Shown here: positions 1-7,346 of the stretch, piece after piece
How positions within the stretch are numbered: the stretch's first letter is position 1
How the letters are laid out: each line of letters begins with the position of its first letter
DNA from: an uncultured Bacilli bacterium
GTDB taxonomy: Bacteria; Bacillota_I; Bacilli_A; RF39; UBA660
DNA: 19,387 bases
Assembly: GCA_910583945.1 (NCBI GenBank)
Contig: CAJTYF010000028.1
Coordinates: 1 to 19,387 of the forward strand
Reading direction: 5' to 3'
Made by a program: the position numbers and the translations under genes
Notes under the pieces: generated by a model
The model's input: the letters and a program-made list of their open reading frames with translations, nothing else
What the model was told of the DNA's origin: nothing
Databases searched by the model: none

Positions 1-19
1 CTACAGATTACAATTGTCC

Positions 20-610
20 TTATAAATATTGTCTAAAAAAGTGTTGACAATCCACAAATATTCTTATGATTATATCTTTAGTTAGTGGATCAGGTACTAA
101 TTTTTTATTTATTCTTTTAAAACCTAAGGGACACCCATTTGGGATGTGACCAGAACGAATTGCTCCAGCCATTCCAAATTTAGTTCTTTCACTACATTTT
201 TCTATTTCATTTTGGCTTACACTTGTCATTATTCTCATAACCATTCTACCATTAGAAGTAGTAGTATTTGATTCATCTGCCATACAATCTATGTCACATT
301 CATTATCATTTACTATTTTCATTAACTTTTCTATATCGTAAACACTTCTAGTTAATCTATCTAATTTAAAAGCAACAATAACATTAATATTTTTATTTCT
401 AACATCATTCATCATTTCTTGATAAGCAGGTCTTTTATCGTTTTTAGCACTTATTCCTGCATCTTTATATATTTTATAGATAGAATATTTTTTAAATTGA
501 CAAAACTCTTTTAATCTATCTTCTTGTTCTTTTAAACTAAAACCCTCACGACTTTGTTCTTCAGTGCTCACTCTAACATATATCCCAGCAATTTTATTAT
601 TTTCATTCAT
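20..610 (-). pseudogene. Truncated serine site-specific recombinase (resolvase catalytic domain only)
   Basis: The 196-residue product carries an N-terminal resolvase/invertase catalytic domain. YVRVSTEEQ near residues 11-19 contains the nucleophile serine. GISAKNDKRPAYQEMM (about 52-67) and the FKLDRLTRS helix (about 81-89) are family hallmarks. NGCPLGFKR near residue 157 is where the recombinase domain of large serine recombinases begins. Those enzymes usually run to 450-550 residues, but here the frame stops about 30 residues later, so the DNA-binding part is missing. The start is well supported by AGGAGG seven bases upstream. In another frame the last 60 bases read VNTFLDNIYKDNCNL and then stop; this resembles the C-terminal part of large serine recombinases and suggests an internal deletion with a frame change. 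The catalytic fold looks intact, but the protein is unlikely to integrate DNA alone. Family call is firm; the deletion history is inference. Confidence 0.8.
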
Positions 611-658
611 AGTATCTGTCCTCCTTTTGATAAACTATTTTATCATTTTTTCTATAAA

Positions 659-934
659 TTACAATAAACTTGACTTTAAATATTCTTCTAAATCTTTAAA
701 TTTTATTTTCTTTTGATAACCATTTATAAATATTTCATCACACTCATCAAATAATAAATAATTATTATTATTAATTTTTAAAATATGTGGCTTCACATAG
801 GCAATATTAGTGTTTTTAATATTAATAATACTTCCATTAACTAGTTCATATTTAACACAAGCAAACTTACATATCATATCTACTTTCTTTCTTAATTCTT
901 CACTTATTACAAGTTCTTTAGTTTCTATTGTCAT
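659..934 (-). CDS. Hypothetical protein, 91 aa
   Basis: I do not recognise this protein. It starts with ATG after a good GGGAG ribosome binding site and ends 48 bases before the recombinase gene on the same strand, so the two are probably co-transcribed. The sequence is lysine-, asparagine- and isoleucine-rich with no membrane segment or signal peptide. Residues 1-25 look helical and the middle, around ILKINNNNYLLFDE, looks like beta strands. It could be an accessory or regulatory gene of the element that carried the recombinase, but only position supports that. No promoter is visible between it and the upstream terminator. Confidence 0.55.
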   Translation of the reverse strand: MTIETKELVISEELRKKVDMICKFACVKYELVNGSIINIKNTNIAYVKPHILKINNNNYLLFDECDEIFINGYQKKIKFKDLEEYLKSSLL

Positions 935-963
935 ATATAATCACTCTCCCTTTCTTAAATAAC

Positions 964-988
964 AAAAAAAACTAACATTTCTGTTAGT
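964..988 (-). terminator. Rho-independent terminator of the tRNA transcript
   Basis: Read on the minus strand, a perfect 7-bp stem (ACTAACA/TGTTAGT) closes a GAAA loop and is followed directly by a run of eight T. It lies about 40 bases downstream of tRNA-Leu and just before the 91-aa gene, so it ends the tRNA operon. Confidence 0.8.
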
Positions 989-1000
989 AATCTATTACTT

Positions 1001-1017
1001 ACTCGAAAAGTTCGAGT
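1001..1017. repeat. Perfect 7-bp inverted repeat
   Basis: ACTCGAA and TTCGAGT flank a 3-base spacer. It sits between the tRNA-Leu 3' end and the terminator. It has no T tract of its own, so it is not a classical terminator. It may be an RNA hairpin that helps 3' processing, or a protein-binding palindrome tied to the adjacent recombinase. Its function is unknown. Confidence 0.5.
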
Positions 1018-1029
1018 TTCCTATCTATA

Positions 1030-1114
1030 TGGTGCAGGTAAAGGGACTTGAACCCCCATGGATTGCTCCGCTAGATCCTAAGTCTAGTGCGTCTACCAAT
1101 TTCGCCATACCTGC
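1030..1114 (-). tRNA. tRNA-Leu (anticodon TAG)
   Basis: The minus strand folds as an 85-nt class II tRNA. The acceptor stem is GCAGGTA/TACCTGC with discriminator A and an encoded CCA. The D arm contains GGCGAAATTGGTAGAC, typical of bacterial leucine tRNAs. The anticodon stem CTAGA/TCTAG encloses TAG (template bases 1078-1080). A long variable arm follows, and the T arm carries GGTTCAAGTCC. It reads CUN leucine codons. It is the second gene of a two-tRNA transcript, about 8 bases after tRNA-CAT. Confidence 0.96.
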
Positions 1115-1122
1115 ATTATTAA

Positions 1123-1199
1123 TGGTGGACCTCGAAGGACTCGAACCTTCGACCGCCCGGTTATGAGCCGGATGCTCTAACCAACTGAGCTAGAGGTCC
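1123..1199 (-). tRNA. tRNA with CAT anticodon, probably tRNA-Ile2 (lysidine type)
   Basis: The minus strand gives a 77-nt cloverleaf with acceptor GGACCTC/GAGGTCC, discriminator A and encoded CCA. The anticodon stem CCGG encloses CTCATAA, and the T arm has GGTTCGAGTCC. A CAT anticodon can be elongator Met, initiator fMet or the AUA-decoding Ile2 whose C34 is changed to lysidine by TilS. The paired first base and absence of the initiator C-A mismatch argue against fMet. The GGACCTn acceptor plus TAGCTCAGTTGGTTAGAGC body resembles Ile2 tRNAs of Bacillus and Mycoplasma as I remember them, whereas elongator Met tRNAs of those groups begin GGC. Ile2 is therefore preferred, with Met still possible. 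Confidence 0.9.
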
Positions 1200-1211
1200 A
1201 ATTACTAATTC

Positions 1212-1240
1212 ATAATATCATATAAATTGTATTCTTTCAA
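1212..1240 (-). promoter_or_regulatory. Sigma-A type promoter for the tRNA pair
   Basis: On the minus strand TTGAAA (1240-1235), a 17-base spacer and TATTAT (1217-1212) lie 12 bases before the first base of tRNA-CAT. This is close to the consensus and ideally placed. Confidence 0.8.
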
Positions 1241-1267
1241 GTACTTGATGCAAAAAAAGTTTAGGTA

Positions 1268-1276
1268 TGGTATAGT
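1268..1276 (+). promoter_or_regulatory. Extended -10 promoter for the polyphosphate polymerase operon
   Basis: TGG directly precedes TATAGT, forming an extended -10 element about 60 bases upstream of the first gene. The nearest -35-like hexamer, TTGATG at 1245, is 20 bases away and too far for optimal pairing, which fits extended -10 dependence. It is divergent from the tRNA promoter. Confidence 0.5.
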
Positions 1277-1337
1277 AACAGTAATTTCATCAAAACTTCA
1301 TTTTATTTTCATAAAAAATACAATAGGATGAATTAAT

Positions 1338-2051
1338 ATGGTAGAGGAAAGGAAGAGAAAAATGTATCAAAATATATTTAAAAGAGAAGAACAAAAATAT
1401 CTTTTGACGAGATTTCAATATAATCAGTTAATGCGTAAAACAAAAAAGTATTTACACAAAGATTCTTTTTATGAAAGCACCATTTGTAATATTTATTTTG
1501 ATACAGAACAGAGTGATTTGATTATTCATTCTTTAGAAAAACCTATTTTTAAAGAAAAAGTCCGTCTTAGAAGTTATGGTGTTCCGACGTTTAATTCCTC
1601 TGTCTTTTTAGAAATAAAAGATAAATATAAAGGGATTGTTGGGAAAAGAAGAGTAAAACTTTTATTAAAAGATTTTTATGGTTATTTAGAAAAAGGAAAA
1701 TTATGTGAAACACAAATTATGAAAGAAATTGATTATTTTTTTAAGTATTTCCATTTAAAACCTAAAATATTTATTGCTTATGATCGTAAAAGCTATTATA
1801 GTAAAGAAGATACTAATTTTCGAATTACTTTTGATGAAAATTTAAGAAGTCGCAAGGAAGATTTACGATTAGAAATAGGAGACGCGGGAAAGAAATTTTT
1901 TGAAGAAGATAAAATAATTATGGAAGTAAAAACTTTACATGCGTTACCTTTATGGTTTGTTCATGTTTTATCAGAACTTAAAATTTATCCCCATTCCTTT
2001 TCGAAATATGGTAGTATTTATGAGAAAGAGAGGAAAGATTATGTTAAATAG
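1338..2051 (+). CDS. VTC-domain polyphosphate polymerase
   Basis: The 237-residue protein is a bacterial VTC domain, the tunnel-fold family of the yeast Vtc4 catalytic core, which polymerises polyphosphate from ATP. Hallmarks in order are FKREEQKYLL near residue 14, the strand IYFDTEQ near 50, KEKVRLRSYG (about 72-81, basic residues facing the tunnel), FLEIKDKYKG (about 91-100) and MEVKTLH near residue 195. There is no membrane segment, so it is cytoplasmic or held at the membrane by the DUF4956 protein encoded next, whose start overlaps this stop by 11 bases. The ATG at 1362 is an alternative start: both have an AGGA core eight or nine bases upstream, and the shorter form matches the usual family N-terminus better. 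Bacterial family members are largely uncharacterised, so the activity is inferred from the family. Confidence 0.88.
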   Translation: MVEERKRKMYQNIFKREEQKYLLTRFQYNQLMRKTKKYLHKDSFYESTICNIYFDTEQSDLIIHSLEKPIFKEKVRLRSYGVPTFNSSVFLEIKDKYKGIVGKRRVKLLLKDFYGYLEKGKLCETQIMKEIDYFFKYFHLKPKIFIAYDRKSYYSKEDTNFRITFDENLRSRKEDLRLEIGDAGKKFFEEDKIIMEVKTLHALPLWFVHVLSELKIYPHSFSKYGSIYEKERKDYVK

Positions 2052-2712
2052 TATTTTATATGAAGGGGTCAGTAGTGTTGATTTCGTATCTATTTTAATT
2101 TGCACGGGAGTTTCTATTGTACTCGGATTAATCATTGCTTTTACCCACAAATTTACTTCACGAGGAAGTAAAAATTTCTTAATTACAATTGCTATTTTAC
2201 CGATGCTTGTAGAAACCATTATATTTATGGTAAACGGAAATCTTGGTACGAGTGTCGCCATAATGGGGGCATTTAGTTTAGTAAGATTTAGAAGTTTACC
2301 GGGAAGTAGTAAAGAAATATTAAGCGTTTTTTTAGCTATGACAATTGGACTTGCTACTGGAATGGGGCATATTTGGTTTGCAAGTTTGATTACGATTTTT
2401 AGTTGTATTTTAATGTTCGTTCTTACAAAAATAAATTTATTTGAAGAAAATAGGATGGAAAAAATGTTGGTGATTACTGTACCAGAAGATTTAGATTATA
2501 CCACAATGTTTGATTCCTCTTTAGAAAAATACACTGAGAATTATAAATTATTAAAGGTAAAGACTGTGAATATGGGAAGTCTTTTTGATTTAACCTATCA
2601 AGTTGTTATGAAAAAGAATGTTTCGGAGAAAGAATTTATTGATGAATTGCGAATTAAAAATGGCAATTTAAAAATCATTTTATCCCATCCTTTAGAGGGA
2701 AGTGAACTTTAA
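2041..2712 (+). CDS. DUF4956 family membrane protein
   Basis: The reading frame is open from 1939, but the ATG at 2041 is chosen: AGAGGAAAG lies just upstream, and the product then begins MLNSILYEG and leads straight into the first membrane segment. The 223-residue protein has about four membrane helices (roughly residues 10-32, 40-60, 68-85 and 90-125), including the conserved loop LVRFRSLPGSSKEI. A cytoplasmic alpha/beta domain of about 90 residues follows. This is the DUF4956 pattern; such proteins are regularly encoded beside VTC-domain polymerases. A role in anchoring the polymerase or exporting its product is plausible but unproven. Translation is coupled to the upstream gene and abuts the next. 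Confidence 0.85.
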   Translation: MLNSILYEGVSSVDFVSILICTGVSIVLGLIIAFTHKFTSRGSKNFLITIAILPMLVETIIFMVNGNLGTSVAIMGAFSLVRFRSLPGSSKEILSVFLAMTIGLATGMGHIWFASLITIFSCILMFVLTKINLFEENRMEKMLVITVPEDLDYTTMFDSSLEKYTENYKLLKVKTVNMGSLFDLTYQVVMKKNVSEKEFIDELRIKNGNLKIILSHPLEGSEL

Positions 2713-4416
2713 GTGTCGAAGAATCTAAAAATTATCACAAGTGGTGTTCTTTTAAGTTTAATTGCTTTGCTTCTTTTCTTTAGATTTAATAATAAAAAAA
2801 CATTGCCTTTAATTGATGAAAAAATAAATATTAAATTGGATGAGGGTGATGAAAAAATTAATTGGGATCATTACCCAACCTATGAAAAAGAATTGAAAGA
2901 AAGCGTTATTTTAAAGGATGCTGGAATCTATCATTTAACAGGGAATATAGATGAAGGAAGTATTACTGTTGATACGGAAGATTATATAAAATTGATTTTA
3001 GATAATGTAAGCATTACCAATCCAAAAGGGCCAGCCATTTATATAGAAAATGCTAAAACAATTGTACTTTCTTTAGTGGAGGGAACTACCAATGTTTTAA
3101 GTGACGGGAGTCGTTATGACAAAACACCTGAAGAAGTAAATGCTTGTCTTTATAGTAAAGATGACTTAGTTCTTGAAGGCACAGGTGTTTTAGAAGTACA
3201 AGGTAATTATAAGGATGGCATAAGAGTGCAAGATGATTTTAAAATGAATGAGGGAACATTAAAAATTACGGCTTTGGATAATGGCATTCGAGGCAAGGAT
3301 TCGGTTTATATTGTTGATGGAAATATAACGATTGAAGCAAAAGGAGATGCTATAAAAACCGCGAGTAAGGAAAAAGAAGGTAAAGGTTTTATTTATATTA
3401 AAAATGGCGAATTTAATTTAACAAGTGAAAAAGATGGTATTGAAGCCATTCAGTCTTTAATTATTGAAAATGGTGATTTTAAAATTAAGGCAGGTGGAGG
3501 AAGTAAAGAAGAGACTTCTACTAATAAAGATCTATTTTGGAACCAAGGAATGCTAGAAAATGGGGAAGATACTGTAAGTGCCAAAGGAGTGAAAGCTCAA
3601 GAAAATCTCGTTATTGCTAATGGGAAATTTGTAATCGATACACTCGATGATGCCATTCATTCTAATAAAAATATTCAAATAAAAAATGGCGAATTTTTGT
3701 TATCTTCTTCTGACGTTGGTCTTCATGCAGATGAGGAGATTACTATAGAAGGTGGATCATTCAATATTATGAAAAGTTATGAAGGCATAGAAGCCGCGAA
3801 TATTATCATTTTAGATGGTACAATTTCTGTTACTTCGAGTGATGATGGCATAAATGTGGCTGGAGGAAAAGATGAATCGAGTTTGCATCGACCAGGAGCG
3901 AATTCTTTTAAAGAAACAAACAATCATCTTTTAACCATTAATGGTGGAACTGTTTTGGTTAATGCAAGTGGTGATGGACTGGATGCCAATGGAAGTATTG
4001 TTCTTAATGGGGGAAAGGTTACAGTATTTGGACCAATTGACAATGGTAATGGGGCTCTAGATTATGATGGCGAGTTTAAAGTAACTGGAGGAGAACTAGT
4101 AGTTTTAGGGTCAAGTGGGATGGCCCAGAATGTCAGCACTTCTTCTAAACAAAATAGTGTACAAATCTTTCTTTCTTCTATTTATAATGGTGGAAATTTA
4201 GTAATAGAAGAAGAAAATGGGAAGCAAATTTTGGAAGTAAAAGCAACAAAACGTTTTTCTAATATTGTGCTTTCAAGTGAAAAACTTACCAAAAATAAAA
4301 ACTATGTTTTAAAAATAAATAATGAAGTCGTAGAAAGTTTTATTCTTAAAGACACCGTGACTACGGTTGGAAATCAAAATGGTATGCCAGGAGGAATGGG
4401 ACGTCCGAAAAGATGA
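2713..4416 (+). CDS. Cell-surface carbohydrate-binding domain protein (Cthe_2159-like beta-helix)
   Basis: The 567-residue protein starts at GTG directly after the previous stop, with AGGGAAGTG upstream. Residues 1-6 are basic and 8-24 are hydrophobic with no lipobox cysteine, giving a signal anchor or signal peptide. The rest is a series of repeated rungs such as LEGTGVLEVQGNYKDGI, NGIRGKDSVYIVDGN and NGEFNLTSEKDGIEAI, typical of a right-handed parallel beta-helix rich in Asp and Gly. This matches the Cthe_2159 family (Pfam carbohydrate-binding domain PF14262), whose founder binds acidic plant polysaccharide. The C-terminus is a short Gly/Met/Pro tail, GMPGGMGRPKR. Its operon partners are the polyphosphate polymerase and DUF4956 protein, so it may be part of a surface structure associated with polyphosphate. 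The substrate is not known. Confidence 0.85.
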   Translation: MSKNLKIITSGVLLSLIALLLFFRFNNKKTLPLIDEKINIKLDEGDEKINWDHYPTYEKELKESVILKDAGIYHLTGNIDEGSITVDTEDYIKLILDNVSITNPKGPAIYIENAKTIVLSLVEGTTNVLSDGSRYDKTPEEVNACLYSKDDLVLEGTGVLEVQGNYKDGIRVQDDFKMNEGTLKITALDNGIRGKDSVYIVDGNITIEAKGDAIKTASKEKEGKGFIYIKNGEFNLTSEKDGIEAIQSLIIENGDFKIKAGGGSKEETSTNKDLFWNQGMLENGEDTVSAKGVKAQENLVIANGKFVIDTLDDAIHSNKNIQIKNGEFLLSSSDVGLHADEEITIEGGSFNIMKSYEGIEAANIIILDGTISVTSSDDGINVAGGKDESSLHRPGANSFKETNNHLLTINGGTVLVNASGDGLDANGSIVLNGGKVTVFGPIDNGNGALDYDGEFKVTGGELVVLGSSGMAQNVSTSSKQNSVQIFLSSIYNGGNLVIEEENGKQILEVKATKRFSNIVLSSEKLTKNKNYVLKINNEVVESFILKDTVTTVGNQNGMPGGMGRPKR

Positions 4417-4431
4417 TGTCGCATTTTTTAT

Positions 4432-4459
4432 TTGTATATTTTTCCTTTTTCTGTATAAT
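4432..4459 (+). promoter_or_regulatory. Sigma-A type promoter upstream of the decayed gene
   Basis: TTGTAT (4432-4437), a 16-base spacer and TATAAT (4454-4459) are followed by AGGAGG and an ATG at 4486. The promoter and ribosome binding site look intact although the gene behind them is broken. Confidence 0.6.
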
Positions 4460-4485
4460 AAGTTTTAAGTCAGGAGGTATTCAAA

Positions 4486-5102
4486 ATGTTACAAAAAGAA
4501 GAATTTCATTCTAAATTAAATGAAATTTATTATACCTATTTTATAGAATGTATGCTTTTTGGTAGGAGAACTTCTTATTTTTCGTCCAATGATTTTAGGA
4601 TTAAAGCAAATCAAATCATTTTTCTGGAACAATTGGCTTTATTTGTGAAACAGGCTATTGATTGCTAATGTTATCTCGAACTTATTATCGAAAGATTAAA
4701 GTCACTTATTAAAGAGGTTGAAAATCATCTTTCTTCCTTAGAATTGAAACATTATTTAAAAAAGATTGAATGGCGTGTTGCAACAACGCTTTTTGAGAAC
4801 GGAACAGATATTTACTACGAAGAGTATATAAAACGCTATGGAAAAATAACCAACAATTATTCTTTAGTTTCTTTAAATCAATTGGAACAAGATATTCAAA
4901 TGGATTTTATTTATTTAGATTTGATCTTACAAGAAAATGTCTTAGAAAAAAACATATTACAGATCTTGCATTATTTCTATTTTGCCTATCCCAGTTTATT
5001 TTTGATGATCTGATCTATAAAAATACTCAAGAACTATTAGAACAGTTTTCTATTTCCACAAATAGTATCAGAAGAAAGATTCGTTTAATTAGAAAAGATT
5101 AA
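4486..5102 (+). pseudogene. Decayed hypothetical gene (in-frame TAA plus one-base frameshift)
   Basis: The 5' end is a normal gene: promoter, AGGAGG seven bases from ATG, and 60 codons. A TAA at 4666-4668 interrupts it, but the same frame then stays open for 114 codons, through residues such as IIERLKSLIKEVENHL, to a TGA at 5011. Adding one T to the T5 run at 4999-5003 restores a third stretch (FDDLIYKNTQELLEQFSIS...) that ends at 5102. The repaired product would be about 205 residues, mostly helical and soluble. Its last 25 residues (FSISTNSIRRKIRLIRK) look like a helix-turn-helix recognition segment, hinting at a DNA-binding regulator. I do not recognise the family. The alternatives are two sequencing errors or two short independent proteins, but no ribosome binding site precedes the second part. 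Confidence 0.7.
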
Positions 5103-5111
5103 TCTTTTTTT
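5093..5111. terminator. Weak bidirectional hairpin between convergent genes
   Basis: AAAAGATTAATCTTTT is a perfect 16-base palindrome that can form a 6-bp stem with a TTAA loop and T runs on both strands. It contains the stop codons of both the decayed gene and the YigZ-family gene. The stem is AT-only, so termination would be weak. Confidence 0.4.
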
Positions 5112-5452
5112 ATGACTTCTTTGGTTGCATGTAAGTAACTTCGTAAAAGATTACCAGCTCCCAATTTCGTCCCTCCAAAATATCTTACCACCGCAATGAA
5201 AACATGATTTAAATCATTAAATTCTATTTGATTATAGATAGGCGTTCCAGCTGTATTCGATGGCTCTTTGTCATCTGTTTTTTTTGCTAAACCATCAATT
5301 TTATAAGCGTATGGAATATGTCTGGCTTTTTTGTGTTGTACTTTTAACTCTTCTAAAACTTGAGTCACTTCTTCTTTCGTGTTTACTTCATAATAATAGG
5401 CTATAAATTTGGAATGTTTGATTTCATAAGTATAGGTATTCAATAAAGTCAT
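5099..5452 (-). CDS. yigZ: YigZ/IMPACT family protein, N-terminal domain only
   Basis: The 117-residue product matches the UPF0029/IMPACT domain. KHSKFIAYYYEV opens the fold, followed by ARHIPYAYKID, the central DDKEPSNTAGTPI motif (normally DDGEPSGTAG) and VVRYFGGTKLGAGNLLRSY. Bacterial YigZ proteins are usually about 200 residues with a second DUF1949 domain; here the frame ends right after the first domain, so this is a single-domain form. A GTG at 5461 would add three residues, but the ATG at 5452 has AGGTGAAGGA directly upstream and is preferred. Eukaryotic IMPACT regulates translation through Gcn1/Gcn2; the bacterial role is unclear. It is divergent from uvrC and convergent with the decayed gene. 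Confidence 0.87.
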   Translation of the reverse strand: MTLLNTYTYEIKHSKFIAYYYEVNTKEEVTQVLEELKVQHKKARHIPYAYKIDGLAKKTDDKEPSNTAGTPIYNQIEFNDLNHVFIAVVRYFGGTKLGAGNLLRSYLHATKEVIKKD

Positions 5453-5470
5453 TTCCTTCACCTAACTTCT

Positions 5471-5476
5471 ATTATA
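5471..5476 (-). promoter_or_regulatory. -10 element for the YigZ-family gene
   Basis: On the minus strand a perfect TATAAT lies about 20 bases upstream of the start codon. The -35 region 17 bases further (TAGCAT) is poor, so the call rests mainly on the -10 box. Confidence 0.4.
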
Positions 5477-5494
5477 TACGATTCTTATATTCTA

Positions 5495-5503
5495 TGCTAT
5501 AAT
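5495..5503 (+). promoter_or_regulatory. Extended -10 promoter of uvrC
   Basis: TGC precedes a perfect TATAAT, 34 bases upstream of the uvrC start. There is no good -35 box at 17 bases. GGAGG follows nine bases before the ATG. Confidence 0.6.
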
Positions 5504-5536
5504 TTAATTATTCTTTTAGAATGGAGGCGTTAGGGT

Positions 5537-7294
5537 ATGTTTAAAGAAAAACTTTCTTTAGTTCCTCATAAACCTGGAAGCTATCAAATGCGTAATAGCG
5601 ATGGAGCGATTATTTATGTAGGAAAAGCGAAAGATTTGCATCGAAGATTGTCTTCTTATTTTAATCGAACTCAAACGGGTAAGACTAAAAAAATGGTTTC
5701 TGAAATTGCGGATTTTACTTATATTGTAGCGGGAAGTGAACTGGAAGCTTTTGTTTTAGAACTTAATTTAATTAAAGAATTTGATCCTAAATATAATATT
5801 TTATTGAAAGACGATAAAAGTTACCCTTATATTGAATATATTAGTACTCCAAGTCCACGTGTAAAAGTATCAAGGTATTTATCTATAAAGAAAAAAGATC
5901 ATAAAAAAATTTTTGGTCCTTATCCTAATGCCTATGCGGCGCGAAGAATTGTTAATTTATTAAATCGTATTTATCCTTTGAAAAAGTGTGAGAATGGTAA
6001 AGAAATCTGTCTTTATTATCATATTCATGAATGTTTAGGATATTGTAGCAAAAAACTTAATGAAGAAGAGCTTTTAACGATGGAAAAAGAAATTTTAAGC
6101 TTTTTAAATGGTAATGATAAGGTTTTGACGAATCGTTTGGAAGAAAAAATGCTTGAGTACAGTCAAAATATGAATTATGAAATGGCTTTAGAGATGAAAA
6201 AAGAATTGGAATACATTAAGATTGTTATGGCTAAGCAAACCGTTGAACTTCATGATTTTGTTAATCGTGATGTTTTAGGGGTTTATTTTGATAAAGGGTA
6301 TATCAGTATTCAGTTGTTGTTTTTGAGGAATGGAAAAATGGTGGGAGGAAAGAGCGATATTTTCCCAATTATTAGTGATTTTTCGGATGATTTAGATACT
6401 TATATTGTTAAATTTTATAGTAAGCATGAAATTCCAAAAGAAATTTTAGTGAATGATGGTGTTCATGTTGAGTTGATTTCTGAATTTTTAAAGACAAAAG
6501 TTTTTATTCCTTCTCGGGGAGATAAAAAGAAGGTTCTCACCATGGCGAATTTAAATGCGAAAATTAATTTAGAGAATGAACTGGAACTGATTAAAAAGGA
6601 AGAGTATTTTACAGAACATGCCAACGATGAATTGAAAGAATTGTTAGGACTTAAGCATTTATATCGGATTGATCTTTTTGATAATTCAAACCTTTTTGGG
6701 TCTTTTGCGGTATCTGGTATGGTGGTTTTTAAAAATGGGCGACCTAGTAAAAATGATTACCGTAAGTTTAAGGTAAGTGTTGATAAAAATGATGATTACA
6801 ATACGATGAGAGAAATTATCTTTAGAAGGTATTCTAAGGTTTTAAGCGAAGGGGTGGAGAAACCTGATCTTATTCTTGTGGATGGTGGAGAAAAGCAAGT
6901 GAAAGTGGTACAAGAAACGCTTCAAGAGTTGGGGCTTGAAATCATGGTGTGTGGACTAAAGAAGAATGATAAGCACCGAACTAATGATTTGGTTTTGAAC
7001 GATTTAAGTGTTAAAGAAGTGGATCGAAGTAGTAATGTTTTTCATTTTTTGACGCGTATGCAAGATGAAGTGCATCGTTATACTATTAATTATCACCGAA
7101 CCATTCGAAGTAAAGGAAGTATTGGAAGTGTTTTAGATGAAGTTACAGGTATTGGTAAGAAAAGAAAAAAAGAATTGATTAAACATTTTGGAAGCGTTAA
7201 AAATATGAAACAGGCTTCTGTAGAGGATTTTGAAGCGTTTGTTCCAAGCGATGTGGCGAAAAATTTATATGATTTTTTAAAAGAATTTAAGTAA
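5537..7294 (+). CDS. uvrC: Excinuclease ABC subunit C (UvrC)
   Basis: UvrC makes both incisions flanking a lesion in nucleotide excision repair, acting with UvrA and UvrB. At 585 residues it is close to the usual 590-620. The N-terminal GIY-YIG nuclease is visible as PHKPGSYQM (about 10-18) and IYVGKAKDLHRRL (about 26-38). The cysteine cluster around residues 152-171 (CENGKEICLYYH...CLGYC) is typical of the family. The UVR motif that contacts UvrB lies at about 200-228. The RNase H-like 5' nuclease begins near LFDNSN with the catalytic Asp at residue 382, and a helix-hairpin-helix (GIGKKRKKELIKHFGSV) starts near 538. The ATG has GGAGG nine bases upstream. uvrA and uvrB are not in this window. 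Confidence 0.98.
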   Translation: MFKEKLSLVPHKPGSYQMRNSDGAIIYVGKAKDLHRRLSSYFNRTQTGKTKKMVSEIADFTYIVAGSELEAFVLELNLIKEFDPKYNILLKDDKSYPYIEYISTPSPRVKVSRYLSIKKKDHKKIFGPYPNAYAARRIVNLLNRIYPLKKCENGKEICLYYHIHECLGYCSKKLNEEELLTMEKEILSFLNGNDKVLTNRLEEKMLEYSQNMNYEMALEMKKELEYIKIVMAKQTVELHDFVNRDVLGVYFDKGYISIQLLFLRNGKMVGGKSDIFPIISDFSDDLDTYIVKFYSKHEIPKEILVNDGVHVELISEFLKTKVFIPSRGDKKKVLTMANLNAKINLENELELIKKEEYFTEHANDELKELLGLKHLYRIDLFDNSNLFGSFAVSGMVVFKNGRPSKNDYRKFKVSVDKNDDYNTMREIIFRRYSKVLSEGVEKPDLILVDGGEKQVKVVQETLQELGLEIMVCGLKKNDKHRTNDLVLNDLSVKEVDRSSNVFHFLTRMQDEVHRYTINYHRTIRSKGSIGSVLDEVTGIGKKRKKELIKHFGSVKNMKQASVEDFEAFVPSDVAKNLYDFLKEFK

Positions 7295-7319
7295 GGGCTT
7301 TCGTAGACTTTCTTTCTTT

Positions 7320-7328
7320 TGTTAGAAT
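7320..7328 (+). promoter_or_regulatory. Possible extended -10 promoter for the Rnf-like pair
   Basis: TGT precedes TAGAAT in the 52-base gap after uvrC, with AAGGTGAGG following before the ATG at 7347. No clear terminator closes uvrC, so readthrough is also likely. Confidence 0.4.
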
Positions 7329-7346
7329 TAGAAAGGTGAGGTATTC

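Noticed and set aside
1001..1017. Inverted repeat as a rho-independent terminator
   Set aside because: It has no following T run; the next hairpin at 964-988 has a proper one.
1971..2261. Minus-strand open frame
   Set aside because: It lies opposite the VTC and DUF4956 genes, whose proteins are clearly recognised; it is a mirror frame.
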